From Streptomyces sp. AC558_RSS880 (lineage in GTDB: Bacteria; Actinomycetota; Actinomycetes; Streptomycetales; Streptomycetaceae): 64,000 nt of DNA. The notes under the pieces were generated by a model. The model ran no database searches. It was not told the origin of the DNA and saw nothing but the letters and a program-made list of their open reading frames with translations. The stretch spans positions 62,001 through 126,000 of the forward strand of contig NZ_JAGMUJ010000040.1 of NCBI RefSeq assembly GCF_019049255.1. The letters are read 5' to 3'. The translations under genes and the position numbers were made by a program. Positions 53,442-61,694 of the stretch are shown piece by piece (position 1 is the first letter of the stretch; every line of letters begins with the position of its first letter).

Positions 53442-53486
53442 GTGTGACGTTCCGGGAATTTCCGGTCCCCTGGCGGAACGTGTCTC

Positions 53487-54848
53487 TCACATTCCTGCGA
53501 TCAGCTTCTCCACCCGTTCGTCCACCGAACGGAACGGGTCCTTGCACAACACCGTGCGCTGGGCCTGGTCGTTGAGCTTGAGGTGCACCCAGTCGACGGT
53601 GAAGTCGCGGCGCTGCTCCTGGGCGCGCCGGATGAAGTCGCCCCGCAGCCGGGCCCGAGTGGTCTGCGGCGGTACGGACTTGCCCTCGAAGATCTTCAAA
53701 TCGTTGCAGATCCGGGCGGCTTGTCCCTTCTTCTCCAGCAGGTAGTACAGACCCCGCCGACGGTGGATGTCGTGGTAGGCGAGGTCTATCTGCGCGACCC
53801 GGGGGTGCGACATGGTCATGTTGTGCTTGGCCCGGTACCGCTCGAGGAGCTTGTACTTCATGACCCAGTCGATCTCGGTGCCGATGCGGTCGAGGTCCTC
53901 GGACTCGATCGCGTCCAGCGTACGGCCCCACAGCTCCAGCACCTGCTCGACGGTGCCGGTGCGGATGCCGCGGCGCTCGCAGAAGTCCAGCGCCTTCTCG
54001 TAGTACTCGCGCTGCACCTCCAGCGCGGAGGCCTCCCGGCCGCTGGCCAGGCGCACCTTGCGCCGCCCGGTGATGTCGTGACTGACCTCGCGGATCGCCC
54101 GGATCGGGTTCTCCAGCGTGAGGTCGCGCATCACGGTGCCCGCCTCGATCATGCGCAGCACCAGGTCGGTGGCGCCGACCTTGAGCAGCATGGTCGTCTC
54201 GGACATGTTCGAGTCGCCCACGATGACGTGCAGCCGGCGGTAGCGCTCGGCGTCCGCGTGCGGCTCGTCGCGCGTGTTGATGATGGGCCTCGAGCGGGTC
54301 GTCGCCGAGGAGACGCCCTCCCAGATGTGCTCGGCCCGCTGACTGACGCAGTACACGGCGCCGCGCGGCGTCTGCAGCACCTTGCCCGCACCGCAGAGCA
54401 GCTGCCGCGTGACCAGGAACGGAATCAGGATGTCCGCGAGCCGCGAGAACTCCCCGTGCCGGGCCACCAGATAATTCTCGTGACAGCCGTAGGAGTTGCC
54501 GGCGGAGTCGGTGTTGTTCTTGAAGAGGTAGACGTCGCCCGCGATTCCCTCCTCGTGCAGGCGTCGTTCGGCGTCCACCAGGAGTCCCTCGAGAATGCGC
54601 TCGCCGGCCTTGTCGTGGGTGACCAGTTCGGTCACGTTGTCACATTCCGGCGTTGCGTATTCCGGATGTGATCCCACGTCGAGATAGAGGCGGGCGCCGT
54701 TCCGCAGAAAGACATTGCTGCTTCGGCCCCATGACACGACACGGCGGAAGAGGTACCGCGCCACCTCGTCAGGCGACAGGCGGCGCTGTCCCCTGAACGT
54801 GCACGTGACACCGTACTCGTTCTCCAGCCCGAAAATGCGGCGGTCCAT
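53487..54848 (-). CDS. pafA: Pup-protein ligase PafA
   Basis: A 453-residue member of the carboxylate-amine ligase family. It begins RRIFGLENEYGVT, with the metal/ATP glutamates in GLENEYG, and has RLYLDVGSHPEYATPE, YLFKNNTDSAGNSYGCHENYL (in part) and RPIINTRDEPHAD. It attaches the C-terminal glutamate of Pup to target lysines. It is homologous to Dop at 59952-61463 but lacks Dop's extra loop. It lies away from the prc operon, heading the FKBP-pafBC-tat block. Confidence 0.95.
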   Translation of the reverse strand: MDRRIFGLENEYGVTCTFRGQRRLSPDEVARYLFRRVVSWGRSSNVFLRNGARLYLDVGSHPEYATPECDNVTELVTHDKAGERILEGLLVDAERRLHEEGIAGDVYLFKNNTDSAGNSYGCHENYLVARHGEFSRLADILIPFLVTRQLLCGAGKVLQTPRGAVYCVSQRAEHIWEGVSSATTRSRPIINTRDEPHADAERYRRLHVIVGDSNMSETTMLLKVGATDLVLRMIEAGTVMRDLTLENPIRAIREVSHDITGRRKVRLASGREASALEVQREYYEKALDFCERRGIRTGTVEQVLELWGRTLDAIESEDLDRIGTEIDWVMKYKLLERYRAKHNMTMSHPRVAQIDLAYHDIHRRRGLYYLLEKKGQAARICNDLKIFEGKSVPPQTTRARLRGDFIRRAQEQRRDFTVDWVHLKLNDQAQRTVLCKDPFRSVDERVEKLIAGM

Positions 54849-54857
54849 GAGGGAACA

Positions 54858-56117
54858 TTACGCCCGATCCCCCGAGCTGAAACGAGGTTCGACAGCACGA
54901 TTCGGATCATTTTCCGAACGGGCCGCAACCACCGCTCTCCCGGCGGGAACTGCCAGTACCCGTCCCGTGGCGACCAAAACCAGCAGGGACACGCCGCCCG
55001 CGACGCCCGGCACGGCGAACCCCCACAGCGCCCCGCCCGCCTCGACGACCGGACCGGTGAGTCCCGTTCCGACCGACGCGCCGACGGTGAAGGTGGTCAC
55101 CAGCCAGGAGAACGCCTCCGTGACCGTGCCGCGCGGCGCGTGCCGGTCGACCAGCACGAAGGCGCAGGCGATGGCCGGAGCGAGGAAGATCCCGGCGACC
55201 ACGGTGAGCAACGTCATGGCCACCACGCCCGGCATCAGCATCAGCGGCAGGTAACACACCGCCAGAAGGGCCACCAGCACCCGCAGTCGCCGCGCGGGCT
55301 CACCGGCCCACTGGCGCGCCCCGTACGCCACACCGCCGATCAGGGCACCCAGCCCGATCCCCGCCATCAGCCAGCCGTACACGTGGTCACCGCCGTGCTC
55401 GTCCGCGTACGTCACCGCCGCCACGGTGATCGACCCCAGCGCCATCCCCACGGCCAGGAAGGCACCCAGCAGCGCGAGCAGCCCCGGCGAGCGCAGCGCG
55501 CCCAGCCAGTGCGCCTCGCGCGGCGCCGACCGCCAGGCACGCGAGGGCGGCGAGACGACCACGGAGAGGGCGCCCAGCACCCCGATGACGTTCAGCACGA
55601 GCAGCGCGGCCTGCGCCGACCACACCGAGGCGCACACCGTCACCAGCAGCGGCCCGACGGTGAACATGACCTCCTGGGCCACGGCGTCCATGGCGTACGC
55701 CCGGTGGACATGGTCCTCCTCGGGCAGCACGGAAGCCCACAGCGCCCGCAGCCCGCCCTCCAGGGGCGGGGTGAAGAGTCCCGCGGCGGCGACGGCGCCG
55801 TAGGCCACCGCCGACGGCCCGATTCCCACGAAGGCGAACACGGCCATCGCCAGCGCCGACAGCACGGCGGCCGGCAGTTGCACGCGCGGCTGCCCACGCA
55901 GATCCACCAGCCGCCCCAGCACCGGCTGTCCCACGGCGTTGGCGACGCCGTACACCGCCGCCAGGGCACCGGCCAGGCTGTACGTACCGCCCTCCGCGCG
56001 CACGAACAGCACGATCGCGATGGCGGCGGTCGCGTTGGGCAGCCGCCCCACGAGCGTGCCCACGAGCAGCCGGGTGGCGTGCCGCGCCCGGAGGATCTCC
56101 AGGTATCCCGTGGCCAT
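54858..56117 (-). CDS. MFS transporter divergent from LacI regulator
   Basis: A 419-residue membrane protein with about 12 helices and MFS features (GRLVDLRGQPRVQLPAAVLS in part). ATG at 56117 follows AAGGGG. It has no substrate-specific motif; drug or sugar efflux are both possible. It is probably controlled by the divergent LacI-type regulator through the palindrome at 56137-56150. Confidence 0.82.
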   Translation of the reverse strand: MATGYLEILRARHATRLLVGTLVGRLPNATAAIAIVLFVRAEGGTYSLAGALAAVYGVANAVGQPVLGRLVDLRGQPRVQLPAAVLSALAMAVFAFVGIGPSAVAYGAVAAAGLFTPPLEGGLRALWASVLPEEDHVHRAYAMDAVAQEVMFTVGPLLVTVCASVWSAQAALLVLNVIGVLGALSVVVSPPSRAWRSAPREAHWLGALRSPGLLALLGAFLAVGMALGSITVAAVTYADEHGGDHVYGWLMAGIGLGALIGGVAYGARQWAGEPARRLRVLVALLAVCYLPLMLMPGVVAMTLLTVVAGIFLAPAIACAFVLVDRHAPRGTVTEAFSWLVTTFTVGASVGTGLTGPVVEAGGALWGFAVPGVAGGVSLLVLVATGRVLAVPAGRAVVAARSENDPNRAVEPRFSSGDRA

Positions 56118-56136
56118 GCGGGCCCCTTCACTGGAA

Positions 56137-56150
56137 GTTTTACGTATAAC
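56137..56150. promoter_or_regulatory. LacI-type operator
   Basis: GTTTTACGTATAAC is symmetric at 12 of 14 positions around TACGTA and sits in the divergent region, 20 bases upstream of the MFS start. Its AT-rich arms stand out. Confidence 0.6.
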
Positions 56151-56211
56151 TAGGTGCTCCATACGTACCATGTCCGCTGTTCACCAGTCCAGACGAAGGA
56201 GCGGCCCGACG

Positions 56212-57228
56212 ATGCCCCGAGCCGGCACCCGCCCCACGAGCCGGGACGTCGCCCAGGCCGCCGGCGTCTCGCAGGCCGCGGTCTCCCTGGTCCTCGGCGA
56301 CAAGTGGCGCGGCCGGGTGTCCGAGGCCACGGCGGAGCGCGTACGCGAGGCCGCGCGCACCCTGGGCTACCGCCCCAACCTGGCCGCCCGCAACCTCCGG
56401 CTGGGCCGCACCCGTACGGTCCTCCTGGTCGTCCCCGCCCTCACCACGGAGTTCTTCGCCGGCGTCTACACCGGGGCCGCCCGGGTGGCCTCCCGGCACG
56501 GCTTCGGCGTGGTCCTGTACCCCTCCCCCGAGGGCATCGGCCCCGCCCGCGACCCCTTCGCGTCCGCACAGGCGGCCCTGGACGGCGTCATCGCCTCCTC
56601 CATGGCCGCGGAGGCCCTCACCGCGATCCGCGGCGAGGCGCTGCCGCTGGTGATGCTGGACAGCGACCCCGAGGGCAGTGTGGGCGCGGCCACGGTCAAC
56701 CTCGACATCGCCGACGGCGTCCGCCAGGTCACCGACCACCTCCTGGCACTGGGCCACCGCCGCTTCCTCCACCTGGCGGCGGATGTGGCGTCCTGGACCT
56801 TCGAGGTGCGTGCGCGGGAGCTGGCGGCGCGCCTGCGGGAGGTTCCGTGGACGTCGTTGCGCACGGCGCGGGCGCCGATCTCGATCAAGGGTGCGGAGGC
56901 CGCGGCGGAGGCCGCGCTCTCCAGGACCGCACCGGACCGCCCCACCGCCGTGGTCTGCGACGACGACCACCTGGCAGCCGGCACGTACAAGGCCGCGCGG
57001 CGTCTGGGACTGCGTGTTCCCGAGGACTTGTCCATCACCGGTCTGGACGATCTGGCCCTCGCGAGCGCGATCGATCCGGAGCTGACCACGGTGCGGTTGG
57101 ACGCGGAGCTTTTCGGTGAGCGGGGGATGGAGGCGTTGCTGGCGGTCCTGGAGGGCCGCGCCCCCGCCGCGGGCGACATCCCGGTCGAGCTGGTGGTCCG
57201 GGGGTCCACGGCCCCGGCACCCCGCTGA
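56212..57228 (+). CDS. LacI-family transcriptional regulator
   Basis: A 338-residue LacI regulator. It has the helix-turn-helix TSRDVAQAAGVSQAAVSLVLGDKWRG (in part), the hinge RPNLAARNLRLGRT, and a sugar-binding-fold domain (ITGLDDLALASAIDPELTTV, in part). ATG at 56212 follows AAGGAG by 11 bases; the upstream ATG 56170 has no site. Likely target: its own promoter and the MFS gene. Confidence 0.88.
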   Translation: MPRAGTRPTSRDVAQAAGVSQAAVSLVLGDKWRGRVSEATAERVREAARTLGYRPNLAARNLRLGRTRTVLLVVPALTTEFFAGVYTGAARVASRHGFGVVLYPSPEGIGPARDPFASAQAALDGVIASSMAAEALTAIRGEALPLVMLDSDPEGSVGAATVNLDIADGVRQVTDHLLALGHRRFLHLAADVASWTFEVRARELAARLREVPWTSLRTARAPISIKGAEAAAEAALSRTAPDRPTAVVCDDDHLAAGTYKAARRLGLRVPEDLSITGLDDLALASAIDPELTTVRLDAELFGERGMEALLAVLEGRAPAAGDIPVELVVRGSTAPAPR

Positions 57229-57246
57229 CGGCTGCGGCGGCGCCCT

Positions 57247-57353
57247 GCGTCGGTGCTGAGCGGGGGTGGGTTCGCAGCCCGGCGGCTTACGGAGCGCCCG
57301 GCGTTGGTGTCGACCGGGGGTGAGTTCGCGCAGCCCGGCGCTTACGGGGTGCC
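57247..57353 (+). repeat. Two diverged tandem units
   Basis: Units 57247-57298 and 57301-57353 share the order GCGTxGGTG, GGGGGTG, TTCGC, CCCGGCG, CTTACGG with scattered changes. The second merges into the dispersed repeat copy B. Confidence 0.8.
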
Positions 57354-57394
57354 GTCGCGCCCACCCGTGCCGCCCCAGCGGCACGACTGCCCGC
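57326..57394 (-). repeat. Dispersed hairpin repeat, copy B
   Basis: On the minus strand it is the 37-base plus 28-base arrangement of copy A at 13038, with only 4 bases between the two parts. It contains the same GTGCCGC-TGGG-GCGGCAC hairpin. It lies about 220 bases downstream of prcA and about 100 bases after the LacI gene and could help end transcription. Confidence 0.9.
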
Positions 57395-57617
57395 GGTGAG
57401 CGGGGGCGGCGGCAGGTAGCCGCGTACGGCGTGGAGGGGACGGGGCGGGGGTGGCCGCCCGCAGCGGCCGACGCGTCCGCGCCCCCAAGAAACCCGATCG
57501 CGCCAGTCCGAGGACGGACACCCCCGACGCGGCCCCGGCCCACCCACCGGCCACGGGCGCTACGCGCACCCCCACCGGAGCGAACGCCGCGCCGCAGGCG
57601 TCAGACGCGCACCCCCA

Positions 57618-58376
57618 CTACTCGACGTCTCCGCCGGAGTCCGTCTCGGCCTCCGCCTCGGAGGCCGTCTCCGCACCGCCCGCCTCCAGCAGACGGGACA
57701 ACTGACGCCCCCCGATCCGCTTGAACTTCCGCTTCTGCGGCCGCGTACGGTCCAGCACCGCCACCTCCAGCCGCTCCGCGGGAATCTCCCGCTCACTGCC
57801 GTTGGTGTCCCGCGACAACGCCTGCACCGCCAGCCGCAGCGCCTCCGCCAGCGTCATCCCGTCCCGGTGCCGCTGATCCAGGTACCCGCTGATCTGCTCC
57901 GCGTTACCCCCCACCGCCACCGAGCCGTGCTCGTCCACGATGGACCCGTCGTGCGGCAACCGGTAGATCTGGTCGTACTCCGGGGTCTCCCCGACCTCGG
58001 CCACCACCAGCTCCACCTCGTACGGCTTCTCCCCCACACTCGAGAAGATCGTCCCCAGCGTCTGCGCGTACACGTTCGCCAGACCCCGGGCCGTCACATC
58101 GTCCCGGTCGTAGGTGTAACCCCGCAGATCGGCGTACCGCACGCCCCCGATCCGCAGATTCTCGTACTCGTTGTACTTACCGGCCGCGGCGAACCCGATC
58201 CGGTCATAGATCTCGCTGAACTTGTGCAGCGCACGGGACGGGTTCTCACCGACGAACACGATCCCGTCGGCATACTGCAGCACCACAAGGCTGCGACCAC
58301 GGGCGATGCCCTTCCGGGCGTACTCCGCCCGGTCCGCCATCGCCTGCTGGGGTGAGACATAGAACGGCGTCGACAC
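57618..58376 (-). CDS. prcA: Proteasome alpha subunit PrcA
   Basis: A 252-residue alpha-type 20S subunit. It has PFYVSPQQAMADRAEYARKGIARGRS (in part), YADGIVFVGENPS, KFSEIYDRIGFA and an acidic C-terminal tail (SEAEAETDSGGDVE). It lacks the catalytic threonine and forms the outer rings that gate the core. GTG start. It lies 69 bases after prcB. Confidence 0.95.
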   Translation of the reverse strand: MSTPFYVSPQQAMADRAEYARKGIARGRSLVVLQYADGIVFVGENPSRALHKFSEIYDRIGFAAAGKYNEYENLRIGGVRYADLRGYTYDRDDVTARGLANVYAQTLGTIFSSVGEKPYEVELVVAEVGETPEYDQIYRLPHDGSIVDEHGSVAVGGNAEQISGYLDQRHRDGMTLAEALRLAVQALSRDTNGSEREIPAERLEVAVLDRTRPQKRKFKRIGGRQLSRLLEAGGAETASEAEAETDSGGDVE

Positions 58377-58445
58377 CGGTTATCCGTCCCTTTCTGTCGA
58401 AGTCACTGGACCACCTGAAACAACCGAACAACCCGCCCGCGCGGC

Positions 58446-59291
58446 CTACAGCAGCGAGGCCCGCGGACCGTCCGGCTGCTCCAGCCGCCGCTCCAGCACC
58501 GACCGGGCGATGTCGGACGCCTCGTCCTCGGTGAGCCGGCGGAAACCGTCCTCGGTGATCACGGTGACGATCGGGTAGATCCGGCGGGCGACATCGGGAC
58601 CACCGGTCGCCGAGTCGTCGTCTGCCGCGTCGTACAGCGCCTGCACCACCAGCGTGGTGGCCTCGGCCTCACTCAGGTCGTCCCGGAACAGCTTCTTCAT
58701 CGCACCGCGCGCGAAGATCGACCCGGAACCGGTCGCGGCGTACCCCTTCTCCTCCGAACGCCCGCCCGTGACGTCGTAGGAGAAGATCCGCCCCTTCTCC
58801 CGGTCCACGTCGTACCCGGCGAACAGCGGAACCACGGCCAGCCCCTGCATCGCCATGCCCAAATTCGAACGGATCATCGTCGACAGCCGGTTCGCCTTGC
58901 CCTCCAGCGACAGCTGCGCGCCCTCGACCTTCTCGAAGTGCTCCAGCTCCAACTGGAACAGCTTCACCATCTCCACGGCGAGACCCGCCGTACCGGCGAT
59001 TCCCACCGCCGAGTACTCATCGGCCGGGAACACCTTCTCGATGTCCCGCTGCGCGATGACGTTCCCCATGGTGGCTCGCCGGTCACCGGCGAGCACGACG
59101 CCGCCGGGGAAAGTCACCGCCACGATCGTCGTCCCGTGCGGCGCCTCGATCACACCCTTCACCGGCGGCAACGACCTCTTGCCCGGCAGCAGTTCCGGCT
59201 GGTGCTCGGAGAGGAAGTCCATGAAGGAGGACGACCCGGGCGTCAGGAAGGCGGCCGGCAGACGCCCGGTGCTACGAGTGTTCGCTTCCAC
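58446..59291 (-). CDS. prcB: Proteasome beta subunit PrcB
   Basis: A 281-residue beta-type subunit with a propeptide of 53 residues. The catalytic N-terminal threonine after cleavage is Thr54 in PHGTTIVAV, with the lysine region GDRRATMGNVIAQRD. Mature length is 228 residues. GTG at 59291 follows GAAGGAAC. It overlaps the end of the frame-disrupted endonuclease VII-like gene. Confidence 0.95.
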   Translation of the reverse strand: MEANTRSTGRLPAAFLTPGSSSFMDFLSEHQPELLPGKRSLPPVKGVIEAPHGTTIVAVTFPGGVVLAGDRRATMGNVIAQRDIEKVFPADEYSAVGIAGTAGLAVEMVKLFQLELEHFEKVEGAQLSLEGKANRLSTMIRSNLGMAMQGLAVVPLFAGYDVDREKGRIFSYDVTGGRSEEKGYAATGSGSIFARGAMKKLFRDDLSEAEATTLVVQALYDAADDDSATGGPDVARRIYPIVTVITEDGFRRLTEDEASDIARSVLERRLEQPDGPRASLL

Positions 59292-59504
59292 GAAGTTCCT
59301 TCCAGGTAGGCGGCTGCCCGACGAACAGCGTCGGGATCATCTCCCAACTTGCCGATGGCCGAATTGCAGTTGAAGCACAGTACGCCACGGACCCTACCCG
59401 TCCTGCGGCAATGATCCACATATACGGCGGAGGCTTTCGGGCAGCCCCCGCAGCGCGGACGCTGCCCGCGGCCGGTCCATCCCGCACCACGGACAGCGTC
59501 TCAC
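59243..59504 (-). pseudogene. Endonuclease VII-like zinc HNH gene with an apparent +1 frame change
   Basis: GTG at 59504 follows GAAGG and begins MRRCPWCGMDRPR, a plausible CxxC zinc start, but this frame stops at a TAG about 36 codons later. The next frame (+1) carries the rest: RCGGCPKASAVYVDHCRRTG (Cys pair and HNH-type DH), then VRGVLCFNCNSAIGKLGDDPDAV, the typical recombination endonuclease VII core, stopping at 59243. One missing or extra base in 59440-59475 would restore about 87 codons. In S. coelicolor an endonuclease VII-like gene occupies this same place between pup and prcB. It could be a real frameshift, a sequence error, or programmed slippage. Confidence 0.6.
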
Positions 59505-59554
59505 GCCACCTTCGACTCTCACCCTGGACACCCCCGCAACCTTCGATGCGAAGG

Positions 59555-59773
59555 TTACTGGCCGCCCTTTTGCACGAAGCTTCGAACGAAGTCCTCGGCG
59601 TTGGCCTCGAGCACGTCGTCGATCTCGTCCAGGACGTCGTCCACGTCCTCGCTCAGCTTTTCCTGACGCTCCTTGAGGTCCTCCGAAGCCTGCGCTTCCG
59701 CCGCCTGCTCCTCGACCTCCTCCGTGGACCGGGTGGCCTTCTGCTGTCCGCCGCCGGTGTCCTTGGTCGCCAT
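59555..59773 (-). CDS. pup: Prokaryotic ubiquitin-like protein Pup
   Basis: A 72-residue, disordered, acidic protein with the Pup core (QASEDLKERQEKLSEDVDDV, in part) and the C-terminal GGQ. The Gln must be deamidated to Glu by Dop before PafA can attach it. ATG at 59773 gives the family length; the 46 residues upstream in frame are not Pup sequence. Confidence 0.96.
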   Translation of the reverse strand: MATKDTGGGQQKATRSTEEVEEQAAEAQASEDLKERQEKLSEDVDDVLDEIDDVLEANAEDFVRSFVQKGGQ

Positions 59774-59951
59774 CACCCTCACCCCGCTCGGTTCGCCCGA
59801 CACACTTGCTCGGTCAAGATCAGACCCTACTCGCCGGGTCCGACAATGCCCCCGCAGTTGCTCCAACGTACGGGGACCCTCTCGATGATTCCCGGACCCG
59901 GCGTTTTCCACCCTGTCCGGCCGGCCCTTCCCGGGGTACCCCGGTACCCGC

Positions 59952-61463
59952 TCAGTTCCCGGACAACACCCTGACCAGGTCTTCTGCCGTGCGACAGCGG
60001 TCCAGGAGCTCCTTGACGTGATTACGCGTTCCGCGAAGCGGTTCCAGGGTTGGGACCCGCTGGAGCGAGTCCCGGCCCGGCAGATCGAAGATCACCGAGT
60101 CCCAGGAGGCCGCCGCGACGTCGTCCGCGTACTGCTCCAGACAGCGCCCGCGGAAGTACGCGCGGGTGTCCTCCGGAGGCTTCGTACGGGCCCGCTCGAC
60201 CTCTCCCTCGCCCAGTAGCCGCTTCATCCGTCCCCGGGCCACCAGGCGGTTGTAGAGGCCCTTCTCGGGGCGTACGTCGGCGTACTGCAGGTCCACCAGG
60301 TGCAGCCGGGCGGCGTCCCAGTCCAGGCCGTCCCTGCGCCGGTAGCCCTCCATGAGCTCCCGCTTGGCGACCCAGTCCAGCTCGCCGGCCAGGCTCATCG
60401 GGTCGTTCTCCAACCGCGTGAGCGTGTCCTCCCAGCGAACCAGCACGTCCTTGGTCTGTTCGTCGGCATCGGCCCCGAAGCGCTCCTCCACGTACTTGCG
60501 AGCCAGCTCGTAGTACTCCATCTGGAGCTGCACCGCGGTCAGGGTCCGCCCGCTACGAAGCGTGACCAGCCGCTTCAGGGACGGGTCGTGCGAGACCTGG
60601 TGCAGCGTCCGCACCGGCTGGTCCACGGCCAGGTCCACCGCGATGAACCCGTCCTCGATCATCGACAGGACCAGTGCCGTCGTGCCCAGCTTCAGGTACG
60701 TCGAGATCTCGGACAGGTTCGCGTCGCCGATGATCACGTGCAGCCGCCGGTACTTCTCGGCGTCGGCGTGCGGTTCGTCCCGGGTGTTGATGATCGGGCG
60801 CTTCAGCGTCGTCTCCAGGCCCACCTCGACCTCGAAGTAGTCCGCGCGCTGGCTGAGCTGGAAGCCGTGCTCGTGGCCGTCCTGGCCGATGCCGACGCGG
60901 CCGGCGCCGGTGAAGACCTGGCGGGTGACGAAGAACGGCGTCAGGTGGCGCACGATGTCCGAGAAGGGGGTCTCCCGCTTCATCAGGTAGTTCTCGTGCG
61001 TGCCGTAGGAGGCGCCCTTGTTGTCGGTGTTGTTCTTGTACAGGTGGATGGGCTGGGCGCCGGGGAGCTGGCCGGCGCGCTCCGCCGCCTCGGCCATGAT
61101 CCGCTCGCCGGCCTTGTCCCAGAGGACGGCGTCGCGGGGGTTGGTGACCTCGGGGGCGCTGTATTCCGGGTGGGCGTGGTCCACGTAGAGCCGTGCGCCG
61201 TTGGTGAGGATGACGTTGGCCAGGCCGATGTCCTCGTCGGTGAGCTGGCTGGCGTCGGCGGCCTCGCGGGCGAGGTCGAAGCCTCGCGCGTCCCGCAACG
61301 GGTTCTCCTCCTCGAAGTCCCAGCGGGCCCGGCGGGCCCGGTGCATCGCCGCCGCGTAGGCGTTCACGATCTGGGACGAGGTGAGCATGGCATTGGCGTT
61401 GGGGTGGCCGGGGACGGAGATGCCGTACTCCGTCTCGATGCCCATTACTCGCCGTACGGTCAT
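59952..61463 (-). CDS. dop: Pup deamidase/depupylase Dop
   Basis: A 503-residue PafA homolog starting RRVMGIETEYGIS. It has RLYVDHAHPEYSAPE, KNNTDNKGASYGTHENY (in part), RPIINTRDEPHAD and the extra Dop loop near residues 40-80. It deamidates PupGln and removes Pup from substrates. It lies 178 bases upstream of pup and 231 bases after the arc stop. Confidence 0.95.
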   Translation of the reverse strand: MTVRRVMGIETEYGISVPGHPNANAMLTSSQIVNAYAAAMHRARRARWDFEEENPLRDARGFDLAREAADASQLTDEDIGLANVILTNGARLYVDHAHPEYSAPEVTNPRDAVLWDKAGERIMAEAAERAGQLPGAQPIHLYKNNTDNKGASYGTHENYLMKRETPFSDIVRHLTPFFVTRQVFTGAGRVGIGQDGHEHGFQLSQRADYFEVEVGLETTLKRPIINTRDEPHADAEKYRRLHVIIGDANLSEISTYLKLGTTALVLSMIEDGFIAVDLAVDQPVRTLHQVSHDPSLKRLVTLRSGRTLTAVQLQMEYYELARKYVEERFGADADEQTKDVLVRWEDTLTRLENDPMSLAGELDWVAKRELMEGYRRRDGLDWDAARLHLVDLQYADVRPEKGLYNRLVARGRMKRLLGEGEVERARTKPPEDTRAYFRGRCLEQYADDVAAASWDSVIFDLPGRDSLQRVPTLEPLRGTRNHVKELLDRCRTAEDLVRVLSGN

Positions 61464-61651
61464 GCGGCCCTCCTTGCCCGGCGGCGTCCCCGGTCGGGGG
61501 CGCTGCTGTACCGCCGGCGCTCCGGTGCGTGTGCGGTGCCCGTCCCCGCACTGCGCGACTCGGCGATACGGAAGAGCCTAGAACGCCTTTGCGCTGGTGG
61601 GGAGATCATTTGCGTCATTGCTGTGCTCCAGCCGTGGCCCGAAAAGCAGTC

Positions 61652-61684
61652 GGCTGCGGGTACCCGTCGAGGGCACCCGCAGCC
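61652..61684 (-). terminator. Terminator hairpin after arc
   Basis: GGCTGCGGGT (61652-61661) pairs with ACCCGCAGCC (61675-61684), loop of 13 bases, beginning 10 bases after the arc stop, so dop-pup-prcBA probably have a separate promoter. Confidence 0.75.
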
Positions 61685-61694
61685 GCCCTGGCTT

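Larger units (their letters stand above)
57229..57617. other. Repeat-rich intergenic region
   Basis: 389 bases between the LacI gene and the end of prcA, with repeats at 57247-57394. No gene is supported; the open frames are Arg/Pro-rich shadows. Confidence 0.6.

Noticed and set aside
57240..57400. Possible CRISPR array
   Set aside because: Only two diverged adjacent units with no unique spacers and no cas genes.
59272..59490. A 72-residue frame between pup and prcB
   Set aside because: It is the third frame of the endonuclease VII-like region and lacks the cysteine and HNH motifs seen in the other two frames.
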